Shown in pieces: positions 11,185-20,389 of a DNA stretch of 64,000 nucleotides. Below the pieces are notes generated by a model. That model was not told the origin of the DNA and made no database searches. It saw only the letters and a program-made list of their open reading frames with translations. A program made the translations under genes and the position numbers. The stretch lies in contig JBHGNT010000006.1 in assembly GCA_043228905.1 (NCBI GenBank), positions 12,524,001 through 12,588,000 on the forward strand, given 5' to 3'. Numbering within the stretch: the first letter of the stretch is position 1; every line of letters begins with the position of its first letter. The stretch comes from Azolla caroliniana. Taxonomy: Eukaryota; Polypodiophyta.

Positions 11185-12120
11185 CATTTCTGCTTACTGC
11201 AAGACACACTTTACCACAAGGGCGCAGATGGCATATGGAGACGGGCGGTGCGCAGCGATGAAAAGGACCTGATACTGAGGGAAGCCCACTGCGGAGTTGC
11301 CGGAGGTCACTATGCCAGAGATGCGACGGCCAGAAAAATATGGCAAAGTGGCCTATGGTGGCCAACGACATTAAGAGATGCGGTACGGTACGCAAAAGAC
11401 TGTGATCTATGCCAGAGAATGGACCAGCCAACGGAGCAGGCCCGTATGCCACACCAGCCGGTACTACCACTCGAGCCATTCCAAAAGTGGGGGCTGGACT
11501 TTGTAGGACCGTTCAAGCCACCGGCAATGAGAACGGGTAATCGTTACGTTATCGTTGCTACGGATTATTGCACGAAATGGGTGGAGGCCAAAGCTTTACG
11601 GGATAACACCGTTGCGTCAACGGCGAAGTTTCTATATGAGTACATTTGGTGCCGTTACGGATGCCCAATTGAATTAATAAGTGACCAAGGGGGGCACTTT
11701 CTCGGCCAAGTAGTGGAAAGCCTGACCACATTCTATGCCGTTATCCACAAACGGAGCACACCTTACTATCCACAGGCGAACGGTTTAGCGGAATCAACAA
11801 ACAAGACGCTCCAGAATATCCTCCGGAAGATCGTCAACGAAAACCGGACGGATTGGGACACAAAGCTACATAGCGCGCTTTGGGCATACCGGACGGCATA
11901 CAAAACGAGCATCCGAACAACACCGTTCCGGTTAGTGTTCGGACTAGAGGCGGTCATGCCGGTAGAATTCCAAGTACCTAGCTTACGGATCCAGCTACGG
12001 GAACGGCTGAACGAGAAGGAGTCAGAGGCAATAAGGTTGACAGCGCTGTGTGAGCTCGAGGAACAACGACTGTCCAGCATCCTACATTTAGAATTGGAGC
12101 AACCGGCACAGGAAAGGTAA
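11185..12120 (+). pseudogene. Ty3 integrase (zinc finger and catalytic core)
   Basis: The same frame as RT/RNase H after the TGA at 11182. The HHCC zinc-binding segment is AHCGVAGGH...CDLCQRM (about 11285-11420). The DDE core follows: GLDFVGPF with TDYCTKWVEA (11490-11590), LISDQGGHF (about 11673-11702) and the Glu in GLAESTNKTLQ (about 11785). Downstream the frame holds WAYRTAYKTSI and ends at a TAA (12118-12120). All three acidic catalytic residues are present. The C-terminal domain continues in another frame from 12128, so one frameshift separates core and tail. Confidence 0.9.
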
Positions 12121-12127
12121 CGAAAAA

Positions 12128-12457
12128 ATGTTCGCAATCGGCAAACCGGTGTTAGTATTCCAAACCCGGATGGGCAAGATGCCAGGTAAACTACGGTTTA
12201 GATGGACCAGACCATATTGGCTAACACGGGAGTATAATGGGTCCTACCAGTTAGGGACACTTGCCGGCGAAGTGCTAGGCAAATGGGTCAACGGATTCCG
12301 GTTAAAGGCATATAGAGGACCGATGCCTAAGAACCCATTTGAGCGAAGGACCGGCACCAGTGAGGGAAACGGCAACCACCAAGACGGCAAAGAAGGCGAG
12401 TCGGTAACTGGGGAGAATGAGGCCGGTAAGGGTCCGAGAGGACCAACGGACAAGTGA
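12128..12457 (+). pseudogene. Ty3 integrase C-terminal domain, out of frame
   Basis: The 109-codon frame has FAIGKPVLVFQTRMGKMPGK followed by FRWTRPYWLTREYNGSYQL, corresponding to the GPY/F-like integrase tail of Ty3 elements. There is no chromodomain after it. A Glu/Gly-rich tail precedes the stop. Confidence 0.75.
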
Positions 12458-12830
12458 CGTCACACTAATAATAATAATAATTGGAAAAAAAAAAAAAACA
12501 ATCATGCAAAAGCGAGGAATGAATGGATGAAAGAGCGAGGAGCGAAAAGGTACGTAGTGGGCATTTAAAGCGCCACCACAGGACATAATGCTATTTTAAG
12601 TACGCGACATGCACACACTCGAAAAAGGCGCCAGAATGCATAGACAAAAACCACTGCGCGTAGAGACCCTCTACTTTCGCGAACCCAGGAGCACAGAAGC
12701 ACCAAGACGCTGCAAGATCATCAGACGAGAACCTGCGCACAGAGAACCCACACCTTCTGAACTCTCTCTTTCTCAACCTCACTCTCATCACCATCCAACC
12801 TCGCCACCGCCATCCAACCTCGACACAGAC
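12458..12830 (+). other. Spacer between integrase and ORF3
   Basis: Contains (TAA)n at about 12465-12480 and an A14 run at 12485-12498. A pyrimidine-rich stretch (about 12757-12800) is followed by CGACACAG just before the ATG at 12831, which could be a 3' splice site that would put ORF3 on a spliced RNA. That is inference; no donor was identified. Confidence 0.4.
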
Positions 12831-15601
12831 ATGGACCCGCAAACGCTGTCGGAAGCCGCCAAGACATGGCTGAAGCAACACGGGCTCGAGGGCTTCTTGA
12901 TGATGATGGAAGTACCGCCACACAAAGAAGCCAACAAAGTGATCAAGGAAATCGATATAGAGGTCATAACGGCAGAGGCGATTCAAGCGTTAACAGGCCT
13001 TCCGAAGGGAGGCATACTCATGATCGACAATCCAACCCCGGAGCAACTCATCAGGTATTTTGGTGAGTACTCTCTAGCCATCAAGGGCTACCGGACATAG
13101 AGCGGCGGAGATATGTTGTTCCGCGAAATTGCTCCTGTGCTCCATGAATACGGCCACGTGTACCCTAGACCCCCTGTCATACCGCAGAACCGGGCAGGGA
13201 TGATCATCGCCACCTATGAAGGGATCAAGGTGGATTGGCCGGTATTGATCGCAGACGGGTTGTGTGCGGCGATCGAGATCGTCAGAGGCAAAGACGGCAA
13301 AGAAGGCCGAGACGAACGAAGGATATGGCACGTCGTAACGCAGTGGCTCACCTTGCTTGTGCCACCCGTCCAGACCGTCCAACCCAAGAAGCGAGGAAGA
13401 GTGGCGGACGGCACCCCAAGGACGGCTTCCAAACGGCAACAGTTGTTGGCCTCTAAGGCCACTAAGGGAAAGGCGGCGGATGTAGAACAGGTGGCAGCAA
13501 GAAGCAGCAGCCGGAAGCGCCCAATGGAGGCGCAGGAGGAACCACCGGCACGGCCCGTAAAGGTCACACTCCGCCGACCGGTGAATCGAGAAGCGGACCC
13601 CTTGGCGGCAAAACTCAATGCCGGAGCTCAGGAGGAGGAAATAGAGGAGGAGCCTATGGAGCACCTCCAGCGACGGTCATCGGCAAGGACCGTTGAGGCA
13701 GCCGGGAAACGTTCGGACCCTCAGACGGAGGGAACACCGGCTCCCCATACTGAGACTCCCACGCCAAGGAAGGAACCGGAACCGGTGCAGATGGCACCGG
13801 AAATAGAAGCCCCGGCACCACTGGCAACACCGGCAAGTCCCATCCCACCAGAGCCGGAAAGGTCAATACAGCCTCCCTCGGTCAGCCAAGAAGAAGCGCA
13901 AGGGGAACCAGGACAGCAGGGTGGTCCACGAGCAGAAACGGAACTGCAACTCGGCGCAACCAGGCGGGACCACCCCTCTACAAGTGAGCCCATCTGTCAA
14001 ACCTCCATGCAAGCACAACAAGGTACCGGTAGCCTATGGCTCTGGTGGATAGGCGAACAGATAGCCGGAGCAGTGGGGTATATTGAGGCGGAAGAAAGAG
14101 CGCAAAGCGAACGGTTGCTCGTCACAACCGAACAATTAGAGACGGCCCGGTCCAGAATCCAGTGCCTTGAAAGAGACTTGGATCAGGTCACGACAGAAAT
14201 GGCCAAAATACGGATCCAATCACCGGTGACTCCGGTAAGTGTACAGAATAAAGAAACGGAACGACCTGTACATAGCAATAAGACCCCAGCAACGGAAACC
14301 GTTCCGGCGAGAGATGCGGCGCAAGCCCAGGAGCTTGCGGAATTGAGAGATGAACTTGCCACACAAGAAGCGCTAAGGAGCCGTGAACGAGAATTGAAGA
14401 CGGCTGTCGAAGCCGAATTAAAGAAGACTGCTGAGAACCTCCGCCGGCAGAGGAGAGCCTCCGGAAAGGCCATCAAGCGTACGACCGGCTAAAGAAGGAG
14501 AAAGACAAAGTGCTGCAGGAAAAGGACAAGCTGCGGAAAACGGCGGAAACAGAGATTGAACGGCTAAAGGAAGAGCTCCGCCAGCAGAAGGACCGCGAGG
14601 ACCGGGCCCGTCGTCAGATCAACGCACGGCTCAAGCAAAAGACGGATGATTTTGAGCACCTGCACCGGGACTACAAACGGCTAGAAACGGAGCATAAAGA
14701 ACGGATGGCCGAGCTCCAGTAGGCAGTTGATCGGGCCGCGACGGCAATCGCCGACGAACGGGCGGAAAATACAAGACACTTGGATGAGGCGGAGAAGGTT
14801 CGGATGGAGCTCCAGAGGCAGCAGCAGGAAGACAAAGAGAGAGCGTCAACAGTATTGCAGAAATTACAAAGCACATATCAAAGGCAATTGACGCATTACA
14901 AGGCGCAGGCGGAGGACAACGTCAAAATCATCAAACAACTGAAGGAGGAACGGCAAGCGGCAGAAACCAAATCGCAATTGGGAACGAGCCGGATTCAGTC
15001 CATCCTCCGGGCATGGCTGAATCAGACAAAACACTTGATTGATGAAAGCTCCATAAAATGGTGGACAAAGTGGGCACAAAATGCGGCGGAACTCTAGTTG
15101 CTACGGGCAAATGTGGCAAACCAGCAGAAGGAAGGAGATGACTGTTATACGTTGACTTTCGAGGACTTCACCGCCATACGGGACGAGCTGGCCGACGACT
15201 TCCAAGTCCTGGCAGATGAACAGCTGGCGCAGGTCAGGCAGCTCGTAGCTCAGCTAGACGATGATAGGCTGGACGCTCAAATCCAGTTTGAAAGCTACGA
15301 GCGGTCCCGGGTGCGGGAAGAAAAAGCAGGGGAAGCAGCAACGGTTAACCTTAGTGATGAGGAACCGTCACCGGTTGAGGGCCAGCCGGGAACCAGTCAA
15401 CCGGAGACCACTACGACGCAGGGAGCAACGACGGAGACGCCGATGTCAGAGCCACAAACGGAGGAGCAGCCGCAGCAACCACCAACGGACCCGCCGCAGC
15501 AGACATCAACAGAGCAGCAACAACAACAACAACAACCACTTCCAGATGAACCATTGGAGCCTCTCGAACAAAGCATTCTAGACATTTTGGACGAAGAATA
15601 G
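12831..15601 (+). pseudogene. Third ORF of the Ty3 element: coiled-coil protein of unknown function
   Basis: Starting at ATG 12831 (MDPQTLSEAAKTWLKQHG), the frame has one in-frame TAG at 13098, then runs to 14490. A frameshift near 14475 moves it to a second frame that goes on to 15601 with stops at 14720 and 15095. Joined it would be about 920 residues. The N-terminal ~180 residues are globular (ALTGLPKGG, then EYGHVYPRPPVIPQ, then VVTQWLTLLVPP) and vaguely recall the plant Transposase_32/Athila-ORF type domain; this is a weak guess. Residues ~200-420 are Pro/Glu-rich, the rest is a long Glu/Lys/Arg/Gln coiled coil with a poly-Gln tract (about 15510-15535) and ends in SILDILDEE. No signal peptide or membrane segment is visible, so it is not an obvious envelope protein. 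A similar C-terminus ends at 34221. Confidence 0.7.
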
Positions 15602-15655
15602 CAAGGGTCGGTCGTGGATTCGACGTACAAGGTACTGTCCCACGGGCGTGCCATG

Positions 15656-16360
15656 TGTTACCGGCCGGCAAAGGAGTCCAGAGTGGGAAACGGAGAGTTA
15701 ATTAAGTAATAGGAATGTGGTTGTAATTAAGCTATAAGTGTGGACAGACGGACCGGAAACAGTATGTCGTTCCGGATCCGGACCGATCCCGAACAGGTGC
15801 GGATGGCACCGTTTTGTAATACACGCCGGAAACCTATTTAAAGGCCCAGATACAATGTAATAGTTAGCGGTTAATTAATGAAAGCTTAAGCGTTGTTATC
15901 TCTCTGTGTTAATTGTCGTTCTGTCTTAATTGTTATATCTTACGCGTGTGTTATGAAAGACGATCATAATAAGTAACTTAACCAAGTAGGATTAAGCGTT
16001 GAAGTCTAATTCGGTTGCCGTAACACCCTTTGGTGAAGTGTCTCCCGTAGACACCCCAGAGCCTCCGTCTATAATTGTGCCGGGGAGTTCTTTCCCTTTT
16101 ACAATGGCAGTGATTACCGGACTGCTGGTGTCCACCACCGTTGGTCCCTCCTCCGGATTCGAGAAGAGTACCGGTGCCGGTGATGGTTCTCCTGCCGTCA
16201 TGGCCGTCTTCAGTCCTTTCGTGAATCTTGGCACGAGTTGTAGCAGTCTTCCTAGTGGTAACGTAATCTGGCATTCTTGCAACACCTGCCATGTCTCGTT
16301 CTCGGAGTGATTACCGCCGGCAAGCCCTGCGGTGTTCTCCTTTTGCCCGAAGAGTTAACA
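15656..16360 (+). repeat. 3' LTR of the Ty3 element, enlarged by an inverted internal segment
   Basis: 15656-16056 aligns with the 5' LTR without gaps, and 16346-16360 (CCCGAAGAGTTAACA) matches its last bases. Between them about 20 bp of the 5' LTR are replaced by 295 bp of inverted gag-protease sequence, so this LTR is 705 bp instead of 436. Confidence 0.9.
16053..16347 (-). repeat. Inverted copy of Ty3 internal sequence (8661-8952) inside the 3' LTR
   Basis: The reverse complement of 16053-16347 matches 8661-8952 almost base for base. It encodes the start of the protease with an intact DGGSG motif, while the resident copy reads DKGSG. Short shared bases are visible at both joints: ACCCC at the left and GCC at the right. 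Confidence 0.9.
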
Positions 16361-16991
16361 AAGTCGCGACGTCGTTTTCGACAAATCGGCGTCTTGGTAT
16401 AAGCCCGATGAGACTCCATCCGGCCCGATCGAGGAAGAGTTGAACACCAACTCAGATGACGAAACTCGGCCAAGTCCTCCACCGAAGGACAATCCAAGCT
16501 CTACCGAGCTAATTGGCCCACAAGAGCCTCCACGCCATGAAAACACGTCGCAACCAAGTTCGACATTGGACAAAGGCAAAGGTAAGATGCCCGAATACGA
16601 AGTCGAGGTCCACCCCGACGACCGTGATTCGGATGATTCGGCTCGCTCACTAGACAGTGAGTTCGGTGTACCCATCATGAGGACACCCGGAGTAAAGAAG
16701 GCAGTCACATCGACAAACGAGAAACTCCGCCGCTCATCACGAGCGAAGACCCAAGTCACTCGTTACGCCTACAACGAGTATATGGCCCATCACTATGCCC
16801 TCACGATGAAGGTAGTGGCCAAACAAGAGCCCAAGGATCCAAGCCTTCGTCACAGGCTTGAGGGGGAGAACAAAGTTGCGGAGAGCCGCGCAACGAAGCC
16901 GCGAAGAAAGCCGCAAGCCGCACCGATGCCGACGAAGCTGAAGGAAGCTAAACCGGACGTTGGACGCCTCACACTTAAGCTTGAGGGGGCG
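16361..16991 (+). pseudogene. Copia linker and 3' tail after the Ty3 insertion, RT/RNase H deleted
   Basis: The frame beginning SRDVVFDKSASWYKPDE is the copia segment that normally sits between integrase and RT. It continues through an acidic Ser/Pro-rich linker to RYAYNEYMAHHYALTMKVV, which in complete elements directly precedes RT. Here it passes straight into SLRHRLEGENK, whose DNA (CTTGAGGGGGAGAAC) equals the sequence after RNase H in the left copia fragment (2514-2528). RT and RNase H are therefore cleanly deleted. The segment ends in a polypurine tract (16976-16990, CTTGAGGGGGC) before the LTR. Confidence 0.85.
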
Positions 16992-17432
16992 TGTTGAGAT
17001 ATCAAGCTCAACTAGTTTAATCTAGTTAGTCAACACATGTAACTTAGTAGTTACCTAGATCGAATCTAGTTAATGTGTTGACCTTAAGCCTTTAAATAGG
17101 ACCTTGTACTTAAGTAGGATATTCTAGATCCTCCACTCCTTAGTACATTTAATGTAGGACTTACACATAAGTACCTATGTTCTACCCACACATGTGCACC
17201 TTTGCACATGGGTTGTATATATACCTCATTCTGGGTATTTTTGTATGTAGATGACACTTTTCAATATAGTCAATCATCCCCCATTTATCTTCGTGTTCAA
17301 GTGTAACTTCCTCTCTCTCTCTCTCTTCCTCTCACACACTCTCACGCGCATATCATACTAATCTTCCGCTGCTTAACGTAACCATATAATTAGTCTCTAA
17401 TTAACCCTAGTTAATTACCTAATTACTTAACA
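16992..17432 (+). repeat. 3' LTR of the Ty1/copia element
   Basis: 441 bp, TGTTGAG...TTAACA. It differs from 3516-3962 by three substitutions and a shorter CT repeat. Confidence 0.95.
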
Positions 17433-20150
17433 CTTTCGCACGTTGTTTGTTTTGACACTTCTCAACGCCGATTTTCCCTGAAATGACGTAATCCCAGACA
17501 AAGTGATATCGAACGTCGATGTGCTTCGAGGCGTTGTACTGTACTGGATTTTTCGACAGTCTTGAGTATCAATGTAAACAACTTGAGCCGAGTCAGGTTC
17601 TACTTGTTGAAACGTGCATGCTAGCCAACCCAGCCATAAATCTTCTTTCGCCACGTCCGACCTGGCTACGTATTTGACCTTTGTTGTTGATGTAGCAGTG
17701 CACACCTGAAGTTTCGATTTCCACGAGATCACTCGAATAGCAAATTTGAAGCAATATCCGATTGTCGATTTTCGACTATCCATGCAACCTGCAAAGTCCG
17801 AGTCAATGTATTGGACTATGCCTGTAGTGTCATTCGGGCCGAATAGAATGCCAAGGTCTTTTGTGCCCACCATATATCTGAAGACATGCTTGACTACGTT
17901 CCAATGCAATCGGCCTGGATTATGCATGAATCTGTTGACGACTACGACGGCTTGAGCAATATCAGGTCGCGCCACGACCATCGTGTACATCCGGGAGCCA
18001 ACTATATGTGCATATGGTACCGACTTCATAATTTCCCCCTCCGAACCGAATATTGGGTAGTCTCGTTGAGACAGGCGAAGGCTAATGGGGAGCAGGGTCG
18101 AAGCAGATTTTGCCGATTGCATGTTGAAGCGTTCGAGGACACGTCTAATATAGTCGGATTGGGACAGAAACAATTGTCTTCGTTTCGATTCTGACTAATC
18201 TTCATGCCCAGAATGTGTCTTGTCGGACCAAGGTCCTTCATGGCAAACTTCAACCAGGGTCGCAGAGTCGGTATCCGATTTCGCCATTTGGTCCATAATC
18301 GAGGAAAATACATTTCCTGGACCCTGGTGCAAGTTTGCGGCAATCGTCTTTAAGTATGAGGGTGTATGTCTCACACCCAAAGATCCTCAGCTTGTCGTAA
18401 TTCAATTTACTACCAGTTCATAATCCTGAGGTATCTTAAGTCCTAGAGGCCTACTCGGCGACATATTGATAATGTGTACTACCGTAAGTAGGGCCTCCGT
18501 CCAGATGCCATCCAACAATATGGAGTGTTGGAGCATGGAAACTATCCTTTCTTGAATTGTCTAATTCATCCTCTCGGCAATTCTGTTCTGCTCCAGACTA
18601 TTGGGTTTAAGGTTTTTACGTCGTATGCCACGTTGTCGACAAAATCTGACGAGTTCTTCATATTTGAACTCTCCCTCGTTGTCAATCCAAAAGCATTTAA
18701 GTTTTCAGCTGGACTAATTCTCAACCATAGCGAGCCAATCAGAAAAGATCGAGAACACTTGATCTTTGGTTTTGATTGGATAAGCGCAGACCTTCTGAGT
18801 CAAGTCGTCAATAAAGTTGACGAAGTACATAACACCACCGAGAGATTCATGTGGCATAGGGCCACAGACGTCAAAGTGGACCAAATCGAGTGGATTCAAT
18901 TCTCTTGGTGCTGATGTCAGATGTGTTGCAGCTATCTGTTTGTCATACTGGCAATGCTCACAGAACTGATGATCGGAGAAGGAGAGTTTAGGGATGTATC
19001 CGGCTCTGGATAAATGCGTGATGTCGGCCTTACTGAGGTGTCTGAGTCGTCTGTGCCATAGTGATGACATGGGAATGTCGACCAAGAACAAGTCACCCTC
19101 TCTAAGTGTGATGTATAGCGGGTACAGCAGTGTACTTTCGGTCCTCGAGCAAGCAAGAGGTTCCCCCTATGGAGTGTCCACCCTCCTGATGAGAAGCCAG
19201 CACGGATGCCATCTTTGTCCAATTTTCCGACGGAGATCAAAGGTCTTGAGAGTTCAGGTACATGTCGGACATTATGTAGTACCAATGTAGACCCACCCGG
19301 AAGGTTGAGCTCTATTATGTTGATTCTGATAATCACGCAATGCTGAGAATTTCCGACTTGAACTGAGTCGGAATGTCGGGCTAAGTATTACCGAAATTGG
19401 GATGATGAGGGGTCACATGAAAGGACGCACCCGAATCCAAGATCCATGTGCTCGATTCCTCAGTTGTAAGCAGAACTTCTAATTCGATTGGGTTTTCAAT
19501 GGATAGAATGTTTGGGTCGTTCAACAATACTTCGGTTGAAGAGCCGACGTAGTTAATCTCATCATGCCGGCCACTCTTCTAATTAGCTCACTGAGCCTTA
19601 TCGTTTTCTGCCTTCAGTGTGCGGCAATCGGCTTTGATGTTTCCGGGTTTCTTGCAATTATTGTGGACTCGATTATCCTGGGACTTGCTCCGATTTCGCT
19701 GGTTGTTCGGCTGCCGTGAAGAACATCTTCCTCGACTATTTGGTCGATCGGTCGAACCTTGTACTATGTAAGCGTCGTTGGGCGAATCGTTCGCAAACAA
19801 TTTTCTTCGAGTTGCTTAAGTTAGAATTGTGCTCGTGACTGAGGAGTACTTAACGACAGCAGTCGACGCATTGCAGACAGTTGTAACGAAAGTTTCCCAC
19901 AAAGGAGGGAGACTGCTCATAAGCAACATTGCTCTTAGTTCATCCTCGATAGTCGTCCCCTAAGCCGCAATTTGGGAACTTAAGCTTTTGTACTCATTCA
20001 TGTGTGCTTGGACCGAGTCGGATTCTTTCATCCAAAGATTATAAAGGCGCCGAATCAGATATATCTTAGTGGTAGCTACCTTCTTCTCATAAGTGTCCAA
20101 CAATGTCACTCTTCTTGAGAGAAGATCATAAATATATACAAGCAAACTAG
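17433..20150 (-). pseudogene. Decayed minus-strand Ty1/copia element (same family as 45722-56291)
   Basis: Read on the minus strand from right to left: gag remnant (DTYEKKVATTKIYLIRRLYN, about 20040-20105), a zinc-knuckle region in which the first Cys is changed to Asn (HNNCKKPGNIKADC, about 19630-19670), a protease-end piece with HNVRHVPELSRPLISVGKL, GAG-pre-integrase SLWHRRLRHLSKADITHL with CEHCQYDKQ, integrase core FIDD (about 18810), then the RT end (DLGPTRHILGMKISQN) and RNase H (YIDSDFAGCMDSRKSTIGYCF) at 17430-18240. The integrase end and most of RT, including the YVDD site, are deleted around 18250-18400. Compared with the copy at 51.4-55.3 kb it is more diverged and shorter. Confidence 0.85.
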
Positions 20151-20159
20151 ATTGATAGC

Positions 20160-20389
20160 AACAACAACATCAACAGAAAATTAGACACAACCAGAACATG
20201 AGGGAGAGAGAGAGATGTTAGGCATAAGATGAAATGTATTGTTTAACCACATCAAAACTAGGTTACAAAGTCAGTTTATATACTGACTAACTTAGGGCAA
20301 TTGCCATTCTCACTATTTACATAAATAGCCTAAACTTGGTTTGTACAAAGGAAGACAATGTGAATACGTCCATTAGAGACCCACATTCA
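20160..20389 (-). repeat. LTR piece related to the LTRs at 55969-56291
   Basis: On the plus strand it ends ...CATTCAACA followed by CCCCC, i.e. minus-strand TGTTGAATG preceded by a G-run like a polypurine tract. It shares the blocks GGTTACAAAGTCA-TTTATA, CTTAGGGCAA-TGCC and TGTGAATACG with the 56.1-56.3 kb LTR. The neighbouring gag fossil on its left has lost its start and primer site. Confidence 0.65.

Larger units (their letters stand above)
6283..16360 (+). mobile_element. Ty3-type (non-chromodomain) LTR retrotransposon with third ORF
   Basis: A 10.1-kb element with LTRs at 6283-6718 and 15656-16360, order gag, protease, RT, RNase H, integrase, which defines the Ty3 lineage. There is no chromodomain after integrase, which argues against a chromovirus and for a Tat/Athila-like group. 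A third ORF of about 920 codons lies between integrase and the 3' LTR. Flanks AAGGC (6278-6282) and AAGTC (16361-16365) match at four of five positions. The LTRs differ by 17 substitutions in the 401 alignable bases (about 4 percent, counted by eye), and the right LTR carries a 295-bp inverted piece of internal sequence. Several stops and frameshifts make this copy defective. Confidence 0.9.
3516..17432 (+). mobile_element. Ty1/copia element without RT/RNase H, carrying a Ty3 element inside
   Basis: Two LTRs (3516-3962 and 16992-17432) differ by only three substitutions plus a 6-bp CT-repeat length change (counted by eye), and a tRNA-Met type primer site follows the left one. The interior holds gag, protease and integrase pieces (4139-6282), then the Ty3 element 6283-16360, then a short linker (16361-16991) and polypurine tract. 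RT and RNase H are absent. Flanks CTTCC (3511-3515) and CTTTC (17433-17437) could be a target-site duplication with one mismatch. Without its own RT it would depend on a relative in trans. The very similar outer LTRs contrast with the diverged LTRs of the inner Ty3 element. Confidence 0.85.

Noticed and set aside
12831-15601. Envelope gene
   Set aside because: No signal peptide, cleavage site or membrane segment; long coiled coils instead.
15397-15671. Cys-, Val- or Gly-rich minus-strand frames
   Set aside because: Produced by antisense reading of the Gln/Pro codon run at the end of Ty3 ORF3.
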